Position numbers and translations under genes: made by a program. Source: Mariniphaga sediminis (GTDB taxonomy: Bacteria > Bacteroidota > Bacteroidia > Bacteroidales > Prolixibacteraceae). Taken from it: DNA of 35,212 nucleotides. Shown in pieces: positions 1 to 7,978 of the stretch (the stretch's first letter is position 1; every line of letters begins with the position of its first letter). The stretch is from positions 1-35,212 of the forward strand of contig NZ_QWET01000032.1 of the NCBI RefSeq assembly GCF_003573545.1, given 5' to 3'. The notes beneath the pieces are model-generated. The model did not search any database, was not told where the DNA came from, and saw nothing but the letters and a program-made list of their open reading frames with translations.

Positions 1-83
1 TCATTTTCAGCATCAACTGCATCTTCCAGCGAAACCGGGAATAGTGTTATTTGTGTCCTGTCTTGTCCTTTAATGTATTTCAT
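1..83 (-). CDS. IS1182-type transposase, N-terminal fragment (runs off the window)
   Basis: Read on the minus strand from an ATG at 83, the first 27 codons start MKYIKGQDRTQ and continue with a TLFPVSLEDA-type stretch. From memory this is the usual opening of IS1182-family transposases in Bacteroidota, which bring a Gln-Asp-Arg motif, a Phe-Pro pair and an acidic patch just before the first helical domain. The rest of the gene lies outside the window. The frame is open further upstream to about position 155, so a longer N-terminus with a TTG start is possible; ATG at 83 is preferred. The element sits just downstream of an attC-like palindrome (166-297), so it may have entered the accessory array there. 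The family call rests on fewer than 30 residues. Confidence 0.6.
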   Translation of the reverse strand, partial: MKYIKGQDRTQITLFPVSLEDAVDAEN

Positions 84-165
84 GCCTGAAGGTACTAAAT
101 ACCTGTATTTGTCGCTGTTGATATATGTCTGAGTTTTTAACAAAATATGGTTAGGTTTTTAGACA

Positions 166-297
166 GTCTGACGGCTGGTGCATGTTGTCGTAGCGGATTT
201 CGGAGAGCGTTCCTGTCCGAAGGACAGGGAACTGCGAAACGAGAATCCGCAGTTGGCGTACCACCGACCCCGCCCTGGAATATGTATATTGTTAGGC
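166..297 (-). repeat. attC-like imperfect palindrome A1 downstream of lipoprotein gene
   Basis: Read on the minus strand, the element begins with GCCTAAC (291-297), a perfect RYYYAAC heptamer, about 10 nt after the stop codon of the lipoprotein gene. It ends near GTCAGAC (166-172), one mismatch from GTTRRRY. Between them are nested arms: gcggatt at 193-199 pairs with aatccgc at 244-250, and cctgtcc at 212-218 pairs with ggacagg at 222-228 around a 3-nt loop. The outer ggtg at 177-180 can pair with cacc at 262-265. Length, polarity and position after the stop codon match the attC recombination sites of integron cassettes. The internal motif GGTGGTACGCC recurs in element A2. Confidence 0.6.
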
Positions 298-306
298 ATA
301 GTTAAT

Positions 307-1110
307 TTATTCAGTACAATCGCCATAAATTGGATAACCATCTTCGTCATATTCTACGTTAAGGGTAATTCTCATGGTATCTTGCAAAATATTTTCATTA
401 TTATAAGATGCGCGAGAGTACACATTAAAGTTATTTTGAGAAAACGAGCGCGTAAAAGCTCCTTCAATTATACCGAGATTTTTAAATCCATTAATGCCAT
501 TATCATAGCCGTCAAAATATTCAAAGGCATAAAACTTGCTGCCATTATTATAGTTCGATTCTTCGTATATTCGAGTTAAATTATTATTTGAATCAAAATA
601 GAATTTTCTGGTTACAATACAACAATCTCCATTGTAGGTAACACTTTCGTTTAACAGACCATTCTTCGAATAGCTATATTCTGTCGTATCTTTTGAAATA
701 CTATCGGTTCTTTTTATTATTCTCTTCGTTTTATCAAGTGTCAATTGAGTTATTTGAGGAGTGTATGGAATATCATCACTATCAATTTTTTTGATTATTT
801 TAACGATATTCTTTTGGTAGACTATCTCGTGATATTCGTTTGTCAAGTTTACGTTTCCAGTAAATCCGTCAACAGGTAAAGGCTGGCCTATTGTATTTTT
901 GTAAATAGCTTTTGAAACCTTTCCATTTTGATATTCAATAAGACAACAATTTAAATCAGTAAGATAACCAGATAGAAATGTGCCTGGGCGCATTGCATAA
1001 GCACCATTGAATTCTGTTAATCGAAATACAGGCTCTCCCATATCGTCGTCTGAACAACTGGTTAAAAATATAACAGTTGTGATGAGTGTAACTAAAATTG
1101 TATTCTTCAT
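307..1110 (-). CDS. Hypothetical lipoprotein with YD-like / DUF4595-like strand repeats
   Basis: The protein has 267 residues. It opens with a basic residue, a hydrophobic stretch and the lipobox LTSC followed by SDDD, so it is probably lipidated and exported. The body is rich in Tyr, Asn and Asp and carries repeated beta-strand units of the type YSYSKNGLLNES and FYFDSNNNLTRI, as in the YD-like or DUF4595-type lipoproteins that are common and poorly understood in Bacteroidota. No catalytic motif is visible. The start is an ATG at 1110. The gene stands alone between repeat B copy 1 (upstream on its strand) and palindrome A1 (just after its stop), so it looks like a one-gene cassette. The molecular function is unknown. 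Confidence 0.8.
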   Translation of the reverse strand: MKNTILVTLITTVIFLTSCSDDDMGEPVFRLTEFNGAYAMRPGTFLSGYLTDLNCCLIEYQNGKVSKAIYKNTIGQPLPVDGFTGNVNLTNEYHEIVYQKNIVKIIKKIDSDDIPYTPQITQLTLDKTKRIIKRTDSISKDTTEYSYSKNGLLNESVTYNGDCCIVTRKFYFDSNNNLTRIYEESNYNNGSKFYAFEYFDGYDNGINGFKNLGIIEGAFTRSFSQNNFNVYSRASYNNENILQDTMRITLNVEYDEDGYPIYGDCTE

Positions 1111-1298
1111 ACTCTGTGCTTTGGTTTTTAATTCAACCTAATGTAAAAGTGAGTCTCTGATTTTCATGTATTTATGATTTTGTAAGTTTGCTCATTTTAA
1201 ATATCCGATTTTACGTTAGCAATAGGACTTAATAAGCTCTGGAAGATTGGATAGATTTGTTTGTTTTCTAATCCGGAAGTGCTTGTGTGGCGAATTAT

Positions 1299-1530
1299 GC
1301 CTAACGTTGGTGTATCTATGCTAGCAAATATATTGTATCTATTTTTGGTGCAATTCTTTTCATGGAGTTGGCTAAGAATACTTTTTGGTGAGTCGGTTTG
1401 TCCGGAATGTAACATAGGTTTTTGGTTGTTTGTTGATATACAAAAAATTATGGGAGCTAAATTAGGAATTGCCGGTGAAAAAAACAAGAGAAAACGGAAT
1501 GGAGTATACTGGTTTTAAGGATGTCATGTA
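1299..1530 (-). repeat. Dispersed repeat B, copy 1 (conserved leader of accessory gene block)
   Basis: This is one of three copies in the window, with others at 7979-8222 and 33077-33318. The best conserved core is 1395-1501 and includes the blocks GGAATGTAACATAGG, TTGATATACAAAAAATTA and GAAAAAAACAAGAG. Read on the minus strand, the element ends with GTTAGGC (1299-1305), a perfect GTTRRRY heptamer. The lipoprotein gene lies downstream on that strand, and nothing recognisable fills 1111-1298 except a further GCTAACG at about 1210. The minus frame is open for 96 codons and partly shared with copy 2, but it begins with TTG and is frame-broken in copy 3, so the repeat is more likely non-coding. 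Confidence 0.7.
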
Positions 1531-1576
1531 AAGCAGGCGGCACGGAGGAGGCTATTCAAGTATATGAACTTCTTTT

Positions 1577-1674
1577 CACAGCCAAATCGTCAAAGGTGAA
1601 TTGGCTGTGTTGCAACGAAGAACTGTGGCTTGAAAAACCACTGAACCCCACATTACATATCTTTTTTGTTACGC
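1577..1674 (-). repeat. attC-like palindrome A0 downstream of DUF4143 ATPase gene
   Basis: Starting 8 nt after the ATPase stop codon, the minus strand reads GCGTAAC (1668-1674), one mismatch from RYYYAAC. It then runs into GTGGGGTTCAGTGG, which resembles the GCGGGGTCGGTGG of palindrome A1 at the same relative place. Further on is a perfect 9-bp inverted repeat, cacagccaa at 1577-1585 and ttggctgtg at 1601-1609, without the T-run expected of a terminator. The right boundary is not clear. Confidence 0.4.
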
Positions 1675-1681
1675 ACTGGCA

Positions 1682-2803
1682 TTAATTGATTTTTATAAAT
1701 TCTCTAAAGTTATTTTTGTCAATCACTTTGCCTTCTGCATCGTAATTTTCTGTAAACGTTTTGGGTAGTTTTGCATTTTTTTTATTCATCCACTTAAACT
1801 CAAATCCAGTTATTTTGCCGCTGTTTTCCTCCACAAAATCAACTTCTTGCTGTTGTTTTGTTCTCCAAAAATATGTGCGGGCCAAACTTTGTTTATATTC
1901 TATTTGTTTTATTCGTTCTGAAATAAGAAAATTCTCCCAAAGAGCACCTTTGTCTGTTCTTAAACTTAGTGGGTTAAAATTTCCAATTACCATATTCCTA
2001 ACACCATTATCATAGAAATAAATTTTTTTATTGGTTTTAATTTCATTTCGAACATTCCGGCTAAAACTGCCGAGTTTAAAAATAATATACCCTTTTTGCA
2101 ATATGTCAATGTATTTGCTGATTGTATTCTTGTCGACGCTAACTATTTGAGCCAACTCGGAATAGTTAATCTCACTTCCAACTTGAAGTGCGAGGGCTTG
2201 TACTAATTTGTCAAGTATCTCTGGTTTTCTTATACTCGAGTATGAAAGAATATCTCTGTATAAATAGCTATTTACCAGGTTTCTTAGAATAGTAATCTCA
2301 TCACCAGTATTATTTATTACATCAGGATAAAATCCATATAATAATCTATTTTCCAATTGTTGTTCCGAATATAAATACCCATGATGATTTTCATATTCCT
2401 CCCAGGATATTGGAAATAGCTTGTATTCCCATTTTCGCCCTGTTAATGGTTCATTAATTTTATTGATCAGGTCAAATGATGAAGAGCCACTTATAAATAA
2501 TTGAACATCCTTAAATCGGTCTGTTATTATTTTCATTGTCAGACCGATTCCTTCGATTCTTTGCGCTTCATCAATAAATACAAATTTGTATTTTCCTAAG
2601 ATTGTCCGAATCTCTTCAGTATTTGGTTCAGTCAATAAAGTTCTTGTTTTAGGGTCATCTCCATCAAGAAGCAGATACTCTTTTTTTTCAAGAATTGATT
2701 CAATTAAAGTTGTTTTTCCAACCTGTCTTGGTCCAATAACGATTATAGCTTTTCCTGAACCGATTCGTTTTTTAATTGTATCACTCAGATATCTTGCATA
2801 CAT
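1682..2803 (-). CDS. AAA-type ATPase of the DUF4143 family
   Basis: This 373-residue protein has a Walker A motif GPRQVGKT at residues 24-31 and a Walker B motif with FVFIDEAQR at about 74-82. A sensor-1-like FISGSSS follows near residue 104. The C-terminal half is a DUF4143 domain: a winged-helix-like stretch (YSELAQIVSVDKNTISKYI), then EVDFVEENSGKITGFEFKW near residues 315-335, which resembles a PD-(D/E)XK nuclease core. Such proteins are widespread and multicopy in Bacteroidota and archaea. They are suspected to act in defence or mobile-element biology, but no defined role is established. The gene is single, on the minus strand, and is followed by palindrome A0. A perfect GTTRRRY heptamer (GTTGGAC on the minus strand, 2893-2899) lies upstream of its ATG. 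Confidence 0.85.
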   Translation of the reverse strand: MYARYLSDTIKKRIGSGKAIIVIGPRQVGKTTLIESILEKKEYLLLDGDDPKTRTLLTEPNTEEIRTILGKYKFVFIDEAQRIEGIGLTMKIITDRFKDVQLFISGSSSFDLINKINEPLTGRKWEYKLFPISWEEYENHHGYLYSEQQLENRLLYGFYPDVINNTGDEITILRNLVNSYLYRDILSYSSIRKPEILDKLVQALALQVGSEINYSELAQIVSVDKNTISKYIDILQKGYIIFKLGSFSRNVRNEIKTNKKIYFYDNGVRNMVIGNFNPLSLRTDKGALWENFLISERIKQIEYKQSLARTYFWRTKQQQEVDFVEENSGKITGFEFKWMNKKNAKLPKTFTENYDAEGKVIDKNNFREFIKIN

Positions 2804-2963
2804 ATTTTTTATTTCAAAGATACAACAATTGATGATTTAATTCACCAATAGTTATGTTTTTGTGTGATGTATTGTTCTTTTTCCAAGCTTGTGTCCAACG
2901 ACATTCTGTCTAATAGGATGTAATACGGGGAGGTGTTGAAAAGAACCAGCTAAAATTCAATCT

Positions 2964-3004
2964 GCCCTTATTGGCAACATGTTCGCGGTTCAGGCCCTAT
3001 TGGC
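2964..3004. repeat. Pair of short direct repeats after the map-like gene
   Basis: The strings gcccttattggc (2964-2975) and gccctattggc (2994-3004) differ by one base and lie 18 nt apart, just beyond the stop codon of the methionine aminopeptidase gene. Each is itself weakly palindromic. No T-run follows, so a rho-independent terminator is not supported. The purpose is unknown. Confidence 0.4.
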
Positions 3005-3008
3005 CGGG

Positions 3009-3773
3009 TTAATTCCAGATTTCATTCATCTCTGTCAAAATGATCGGTTTTTTGTTCGTTATAACAATTGTGTGTTCGTGCTGCGCCATATATCCCCCCC
3101 TGTTGCCCACTAAAGTCCATCCGTCGTTCAGAGTATCTGCATAAGTGGATGTGGTGGAAATAAACGTTTCTATTGCCACAACGGAGTTTTTCTGAAACCT
3201 TCTCTGGTCAAACCTGTTTCTGCAGTTAAGCAATTCATCCGGTTGTTCATGAAGGCTTCTCCCAACGCCGTGTCCGCCAAGGTTTTTTATCACGCTGAAT
3301 CCCCTCTTTTTTGCCTCGTTTTCCATTAAGTATCCGATATCCGAAATACGAACTCCATCTTTAATACTGTTGATGGCTTTTTTCAAAATGAATTTTGAAG
3401 CATTTACTAATTTTTGATGTTTATGAATATCTTCACCCAAAATAAATGAACTGCCATTGTCGGCCCAAAATCCATTTAACTCGGCAGAAACATCGATATT
3501 TACTAAATCCCCTTCCTTTAATATCCGTTTGTCTGAAGGAATTCCATGGCAGAATTCATTGTTGACACTAATACATGTCCAGCCCGGGAACCCATAGGTA
3601 AGGAACGGCGCTGAGTTTGCCCCAAAGTCAGATAATATCTGTGCTCCATACCTGTCAAGTTCTTTTGTTGTGATACCGGGCCGGGCAAACTTTTTCATTT
3701 CTTTTAAGGTAAGGGCAACCGCTTCGCTGGCTTTTTTCATTCCTATCCATTCAAACTCTTCTGTTATCGACAT
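3009..3773 (-). CDS. map: Type I methionine aminopeptidase (probable accessory paralogue)
   Basis: The product removes the initiator methionine from nascent proteins in the cytoplasm as a metal-dependent 'pita-bread' peptidase. The 254 residues fit type I enzymes without an N-terminal extension. All five metal ligands are visible: Asp94 (NIDVSA), Asp105 (WADNGSS), His168 (GGHGVGR), Glu202 (AIETF) and Glu233 (QHEHT). His76 is in CHGIPSD. The start is an ATG at 3773. The housekeeping map gene of Bacteroidota normally lies in the ribosomal protein cluster near infA and rpmJ. This one stands alone in an accessory stretch, so it is probably a second copy. A role beyond general N-terminal processing cannot be read from the sequence. 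Confidence 0.92.
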   Translation of the reverse strand: MSITEEFEWIGMKKASEAVALTLKEMKKFARPGITTKELDRYGAQILSDFGANSAPFLTYGFPGWTCISVNNEFCHGIPSDKRILKEGDLVNIDVSAELNGFWADNGSSFILGEDIHKHQKLVNASKFILKKAINSIKDGVRISDIGYLMENEAKKRGFSVIKNLGGHGVGRSLHEQPDELLNCRNRFDQRRFQKNSVVAIETFISTTSTYADTLNDGWTLVGNRGGYMAQHEHTIVITNKKPIILTEMNEIWN

Positions 3774-3977
3774 GTTTTTTTATTTATTCAAATTATTTGT
3801 GTGCGTTTTCATTTTTAGATTGCCTGATGGATTGGTGGAATGAAACGTTACCTATTTCAAATCACCACACTTTCAGAACACTGGAAACTTTGGCAAAGGT
3901 ACGAAAATTTCATGTTACCACTTAGCCGGCAATGTCTTATGCCCGCAGGTTAGTGGCTGCCCTTTGCTGTATCAGTG

Positions 3978-4685
3978 TCAGAACGTATTTTGCCTGACGT
4001 TTATCATCATCAAGGCAGTAAAAATAATAATGTCCTGCACAAAATGTATAGTCCATGCAATGGAGAGCCCTTTTGTTTCAATGGTTGCTTTACACAAAAT
4101 GTAACCTAACACTCCAGACATTAACATGCCGGTGATTCCACCCGGATTTCCAAAATAATGTGGCAGTCCGAAGACTACAGCAGATATAATCAATAGGGTC
4201 AATTTAGGATAATGATTAAAAAGTCCGCCAACAATACTAAAACGAAAAATCAACTCTTCGGTCAATGAGTTTGTTAACGAAAACAGCAATATTACAGGAA
4301 TAAAGCTCCATTGAAAATGGTGGATACTGTTGGTGTGCTTGACCGCTAAAAACATAAATATTCCTGTTGCAATACTTATAAAGAACAGTAATTGAAGGCC
4401 ATTTACCGTCCATGACGATTTGCCATTTATTCCAAGCCATTTTTCTTTTTCGGCGATAATGCTCAGTTGGCCTGTATTTAGAAACTGTCTGCTTTCGGGG
4501 TTTAAAACCAGAATCGCGATGGTTGTTAAAATTCCGACTGTCAAAGCAAAAATCTGGTACTTTGCCATTCCATTCACAAAGCTGTTCGGATGAATTTGCA
4601 GGGCGATTTGATTTGTGAAAGTCCCCGAAGTTGCTAACAGAACCGTTGAAATCCCTACAATTAAAAGCGTGTAAAACATTTTCAT
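3978..4685 (-). CDS. CPBP-family intramembrane glutamic protease (CAAX protease-like)
   Basis: This is a membrane protein of 235 residues with about six to seven hydrophobic segments. The CPBP/Abi signature is present: EExxxR at residues 143-148 (TEELIFRF), FxxxH at 172-176 (FGLPH) and a third histidine at 214 (IHFVQD). In the Rce1 and bacteriocin-immunity relatives these residues form the intramembrane active site. The substrate here is unknown. The gene follows a Crp/Fnr regulator on the same strand with a gap of 60 nt, so the two are probably co-transcribed. ATG at 4685 is followed by another ATG two codons later, and either could be used. Beyond the stop codon an imperfect inverted repeat (3917-3930 with 3941-3957) may act in 3' end formation. 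Confidence 0.85.
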   Translation of the reverse strand: MKMFYTLLIVGISTVLLATSGTFTNQIALQIHPNSFVNGMAKYQIFALTVGILTTIAILVLNPESRQFLNTGQLSIIAEKEKWLGINGKSSWTVNGLQLLFFISIATGIFMFLAVKHTNSIHHFQWSFIPVILLFSLTNSLTEELIFRFSIVGGLFNHYPKLTLLIISAVVFGLPHYFGNPGGITGMLMSGVLGYILCKATIETKGLSIAWTIHFVQDIIIFTALMMINVRQNTF

Positions 4686-4745
4686 ATCAGATTTATTTTT
4701 GCAAAGGTCTGATTGAAAAATGCTTTTTCTGTTACCCTATGATAA

Positions 4746-5330
4746 CTAATGCTTTGTTGTTTGCTCTTTTCTTATTCTGCTTAAACTTTGTGGTGTTACA
4801 CCCAAATAGGACGCAATATATTTTTGAGGTGTTCGCTGTATAATTTTGGGATGTTTGGTCTGCAGGTAAACGTATCTTTCTGTGGCTGTTTGGGTAAGTA
4901 TATCTATTTGTTGCTGTTGTTTGTGAACAAAAAGCGCTTCGGAAGCAAAACGGCATATTTTGTCGCCAAACTCCGTGTTGTTGCTCAACTTGTTAAAATT
5001 TGTTTTAGATATTCTAAAAAGTTCAGAAGGTTCAAAAGTTACTACTTCAAGCGGCGTCGGTTGTTGGTTCAGGAACGACATATAGTCTCCAAAAAATTCT
5101 CCTTCATAGCATAAGTCAATACACACAAAGTTGTTATTGTTCCAAAGTAAAATTCCACCGCTTCCTTTCAGTATGAAGCTCAGATATTTTTCCGTTGTTC
5201 CTGTGCTTTTCAGGATTTCGTCTTTTTCCGTTGTTATAATTTCACCCAGGTTGGTAAATGATTTCCACGCTTCAAGCGGGACATTGAAATAAGGGTCAAA
5301 AGCTTGTTTTATTTTTTCTTCGGTTCTCAT
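4746..5330 (-). CDS. Crp/Fnr-family transcription regulator
   Basis: The 194-residue protein has an N-terminal cyclic-nucleotide-binding-like beta roll. It includes FILKGSGGILL and GEFFGDYMSFLNQQP, which matches the GExFGE region but lacks the Arg of true cAMP binders. The C-terminal helix-turn-helix is in TPQKYIASYLGVTPQSLSRIR. This is the usual Bacteroidota Crp/Fnr type, whose ligand is mostly unknown. The frame is open five codons further with a TTG, but the ATG at 5330 is the better start. It precedes the CPBP protease gene by 60 nt on the same strand and may control it. No operator was identified. Confidence 0.85.
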   Translation of the reverse strand: MRTEEKIKQAFDPYFNVPLEAWKSFTNLGEIITTEKDEILKSTGTTEKYLSFILKGSGGILLWNNNNFVCIDLCYEGEFFGDYMSFLNQQPTPLEVVTFEPSELFRISKTNFNKLSNNTEFGDKICRFASEALFVHKQQQQIDILTQTATERYVYLQTKHPKIIQRTPQKYIASYLGVTPQSLSRIRKEQTTKH

Positions 5331-5416
5331 ATTCTTATGTGTCAAAAGTCAGTCAGTGAATGGTTGTTCCAAAGTCTGTCCGGAAATTAGCGGTTGATGT
5401 ATCATCAAGTTCCATT

Positions 5417-5899
5417 TTACCATTTGTTTCTGACAGGTTTTTCCAGTCGATACCTGATGAACCGTTCATTTTCAATCTCAAATTCTTTATCCTCCTTAAA
5501 TCCGAGGCGCAATAATCCCTTAGTTCGTGTTCTTGTGGGGGGAAACAGCACGGTAATTGAAGTCAGGCCCATTTCTCCAAAGGCCCTACGTATAATCTCT
5601 TTGTACAAAACTTTGCCTATACCCCAGTAATCCGGATGTAGTACCAATGCGAGGTCTGCCTCACCGTTCTCCGGCTGTAATCCACCCCAGCCAACAAACT
5701 TATCATTTATGGTAAATGCCCACGGGCCGTAGCCATGTTCGGCCCAAAGTTGTTCTTTGGCAACGATAAATTTATCACAAACGAGTTCATTAAAGTCGCC
5801 TTTCAATAAGGGCATTTGGCGCCTCACCAACGGATTGTTCATTAATTCAATAATGTCTGATTTTTTAATTTCCGCCAGTTTCTTAAATTCAATATCCAT
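5417..5899 (-). CDS. GNAT-family N-acetyltransferase
   Basis: The 160-residue protein resembles RimJ/RimL/PhnO-type GNAT domains. KFVGWGGLQPENGEADLALVLHPDYWGIGKVLYKEII contains beta-4, beta-5 and the acetyl-CoA pyrophosphate-binding loop, here a relaxed form of QxxGxG/A ending YWGIGK. GLLRLGFKEDKEFE near the C-terminus is the usual final strand of the family. The acceptor is unknown. The start is the ATG at 5899, since a longer frame would need TTG. It lies alone on the minus strand among other accessory singletons. GNAT enzymes are frequent integron cargo, which fits the context without proving it. Confidence 0.85.
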   Translation of the reverse strand: MDIEFKKLAEIKKSDIIELMNNPLVRRQMPLLKGDFNELVCDKFIVAKEQLWAEHGYGPWAFTINDKFVGWGGLQPENGEADLALVLHPDYWGIGKVLYKEIIRRAFGEMGLTSITVLFPPTRTRTKGLLRLGFKEDKEFEIENERFIRYRLEKPVRNKW

Positions 5900-6262
5900 T
5901 TTTTTATTCAACTGTGATTTGTTTCTCTAAAATATTATCAGGAGCCCGGATGCTATCAACCTGAATTAAAAAAAATTGTAATTTGATAAAGAGGTGCCTT
6001 CACATGAAGATAAAATATTTAGTAATATGAAAGAACTAAAGCAAATTACTCGTGTATTAATTGGTTTCATTGTGCAATTCTCTTATATATTATATCTGCC
6101 TGGCAATAAGATGTTATATTTTAATAATGGTTGCTTTGCAATTTACATTTTGTTACCTATAGTTTTTACTGTTTAATAATACCTGCCCGATTCTATCTGT
6201 AATCATTCTGATTTTACGGATAACGATTTGAATAAAGACCTGTCTTTAGTAATGCTTTATTA
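5900..6262. other. Intergenic gap without a supported gene
   Basis: This AT-rich stretch lies between the GNAT gene and the stop codon of the esterase gene. A 60-codon plus-strand frame at 5994-6176 has no recognisable product, no clear promoter and no protein-like composition, so it is not called. No attC-like palindrome, terminator or repeat was found here. Confidence 0.5.
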
Positions 6263-7090
6263 TCATTTAATCATCTTCTTGTCCATTATTCGTTCCACTT
6301 CTTTCAATAATAGAGGGAAAGCCGGTTCGGTCATTCCATGTCCATATCCGTCCAGTTCATAGAGGCGGGTATCTTTATGGCCCGCTACTTTCATCATTCG
6401 CATCATATAAGCATTTTCTTCATACCTGCCTAACAGTTCTAATTCCCTGTCTCCTGTGATAAGTAAAACCGGAGGAGCATCTTTCCTTACATGATAAAGA
6501 GGAGCCAGTTCATCAATTACGGGTTGCTTTCCATCAATCCCCCTTTCTTCCCTTACTGTGAAATGTGTAATGGTGTGGCCACTGAATGGAATCAACCCCG
6601 CAATCCTATTCGCATCTATGTTATATTGGGAAAGCCATTTTTTATCCAATCCGACCATACTGACAAGATAACCGCCGGCAGAATGGCCGGAAAGAAATAT
6701 CAAAGAAGAATCTCCACCAAAGCTTTCAATGTGATTAAAAACCCAGGCTACAGATGCCGCTGCATCCTCAATATACTTTGGCGCTCCTATTTGGGGAAAT
6801 AAACGATAGTTTACGCTCACAACAGCGACTCCCTTGTCTTTTAACGCTTGGGGAATTGCCTTGTTCCCGGCTTTTAATCCGCCTCCATGAAACCAAATTA
6901 TTGTTGCATATCCTTTTAGATTCTTTGGGTAATATACATCTAACACACACCGCTCGTTGATGTATTCGTCGGATTGATTAATGGAGTCATTATAATAATG
7001 AATATCCTGCTGAATGATGTATTGCGTTTCCTGAGCATGAGCAACAAAGAACATTGATATGATGGCGATAGAGCATATAATTTTTCTCAT
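6263..7090 (-). CDS. Secreted alpha/beta hydrolase (BD-FAE/carboxylesterase-like)
   Basis: The 275-residue precursor has an N-terminal signal peptide ending at about AHAQ (residues 17-20), so it is probably periplasmic. The fold signature is clear: oxyanion-hole HGGG at 68-71, nucleophile Ser137 in GHSAGG, acid Asp214 in ITGDREL and base His251 in GYGHG. It resembles the BD-FAE, Est and feruloyl-esterase-like enzymes that deacylate carbohydrate or small ester substrates. The actual substrate is not evident and no glycan locus is next to it. It lies directly downstream of palindrome A2, on the same strand as the DNRLRE lipoprotein gene, so both may belong to one accessory array headed by repeat B copy 2. 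Confidence 0.88.
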   Translation of the reverse strand: MRKIICSIAIISMFFVAHAQETQYIIQQDIHYYNDSINQSDEYINERCVLDVYYPKNLKGYATIIWFHGGGLKAGNKAIPQALKDKGVAVVSVNYRLFPQIGAPKYIEDAAASVAWVFNHIESFGGDSSLIFLSGHSAGGYLVSMVGLDKKWLSQYNIDANRIAGLIPFSGHTITHFTVREERGIDGKQPVIDELAPLYHVRKDAPPVLLITGDRELELLGRYEENAYMMRMMKVAGHKDTRLYELDGYGHGMTEPAFPLLLKEVERIMDKKMIK

Positions 7091-7109
7091 TTTTATTCTT
7101 TTTTATTAA

Positions 7110-7242
7110 TGGTAACGGTTTTAAAATTTTTTTCTGACAGATTTTCGGCGAGCACTCATATCCGTGCTCCCTGAACCGCCGAGTCAGAATCTTCGGATGG
7201 CGTACCACCAACCCTGCTTTGTAATATGTGACTTTGTTGAGT
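7110..7242 (-). repeat. attC-like imperfect palindrome A2 between lipoprotein and esterase genes
   Basis: On the minus strand it begins with ACTCAAC (7236-7242), a perfect RYYYAAC heptamer, about 9 nt after the stop codon of the DNRLRE lipoprotein gene. It ends near CCGTTACC (7111-7118), a relaxed match to GTTRRRY, shortly before the esterase gene. The arms are gagcac at 7150-7155 with gtgctc at 7164-7169, extended by cggc at 7146-7149 with gccg at 7178-7181, and agatt at 7139-7143 with aatct at 7188-7192. It shares CATATT and GGTGGTACGCCA with A1 at matching positions and is nearly the same length (133 against 132 nt). Confidence 0.6.
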
Positions 7243-7251
7243 GCTGACTAT

Positions 7252-7929
7252 TCATTCATATATCGAATAATAAATTTCAAGTTTTGGCCTTTTTTGATGT
7301 TCTTCAATATCACTTGTGGCAAAAAACATTCTTCTTCTTAAACCGTCCTCATTTTTTAACCGAAGCATCAATCCATGTGATTCGTCTATGTTATTATAAA
7401 TATCCTTAACTAGACATGTTATATTGATTGAAACATAGTTTTGCATTGTACGATCACTTTTGGGTATCAATACCTGGTTCAATTCTGTAGTTTGTGGTTG
7501 TGTATTCCATGTTATTAAATCTTCATCCCATTCTTCGATAACCCTTTGTAAGTAACATTCATTTGAACCGTCTATTGTATCATGGCCAAAGCCATGTCCA
7601 ATATTTCCGTGCGCATATAATGATAATTTTATACTGTCAATAATTGCTTTTGCCGGAATGGTATCGAAATTAAAGTCAATGAAACTCCTAACAATATATG
7701 GAGTTCCTCCTGATGTCCATGAAATAGCTGCTAACTCCTCTGAATTGCCCCAATTTTTATTGCGGTAATCTTCAAATGGATAATCTTCTATAAAGGCATC
7801 CTTACCTTTAACTGAATTTGGTTGTAAGGTTACCACATGGGATACTAATAGTGGACAGTCACAATCCTTTTTACAGGAATCCATAAAAATTAGTACTATC
7901 GGTATTAGTAAGGCGAGTACTTTTTTCAT
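7252..7929 (-). CDS. DNRLRE-domain lipoprotein
   Basis: The 225-residue protein has a signal peptide with lipobox MDSC followed by KKD, so it is probably an exported lipoprotein. The mature part matches the DNRLRE/disaggregatase-related beta-sandwich. It begins with a TLQPNSVKGKDAFI stretch, then NWGNSEEL, then VRSFIDFNFDTIPAKAIIDSIKLSLY, WDEDLITWNTQP, and a final GLMLRLKNEDGLRRRMFFATSD. In other proteins this module is carbohydrate-binding or structural and is usually attached to larger enzymes. Here it is almost the whole protein, so a binding or surface role is more likely than catalysis. The gene lies between repeat B copy 2 (upstream) and palindrome A2 (right after the stop). Confidence 0.82.
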   Translation of the reverse strand: MKKVLALLIPIVLIFMDSCKKDCDCPLLVSHVVTLQPNSVKGKDAFIEDYPFEDYRNKNWGNSEELAAISWTSGGTPYIVRSFIDFNFDTIPAKAIIDSIKLSLYAHGNIGHGFGHDTIDGSNECYLQRVIEEWDEDLITWNTQPQTTELNQVLIPKSDRTMQNYVSINITCLVKDIYNNIDESHGLMLRLKNEDGLRRRMFFATSDIEEHQKRPKLEIYYSIYE

Positions 7930-7978
7930 AACATTTATTTTAGATTAACAATAATATTTTGGTTTTTATTTTGCATCT

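Noticed and set aside
1197-1487. 96-codon minus-strand frame in repeat B copy 1, partly shared with copy 2 (7981-8175)
   Set aside because: Both start with TTG, the two frames diverge after about 40 codons, and copy 3 has a frameshift in the best conserved part. A non-coding repeat is more likely.
3917-3957. Imperfect inverted repeat downstream of the CPBP protease gene as a further attC-like site
   Set aside because: The CACTAAC start is off-consensus, the element is much shorter than A1 or A2 and lacks GGTGGTACGCC; it may be only a 3'-end hairpin.
5994-6176. 60-codon plus-strand frame in the gap before the esterase gene
   Set aside because: No recognisable product and no supporting promoter; hydrophobic, low-complexity translation of AT-rich DNA.
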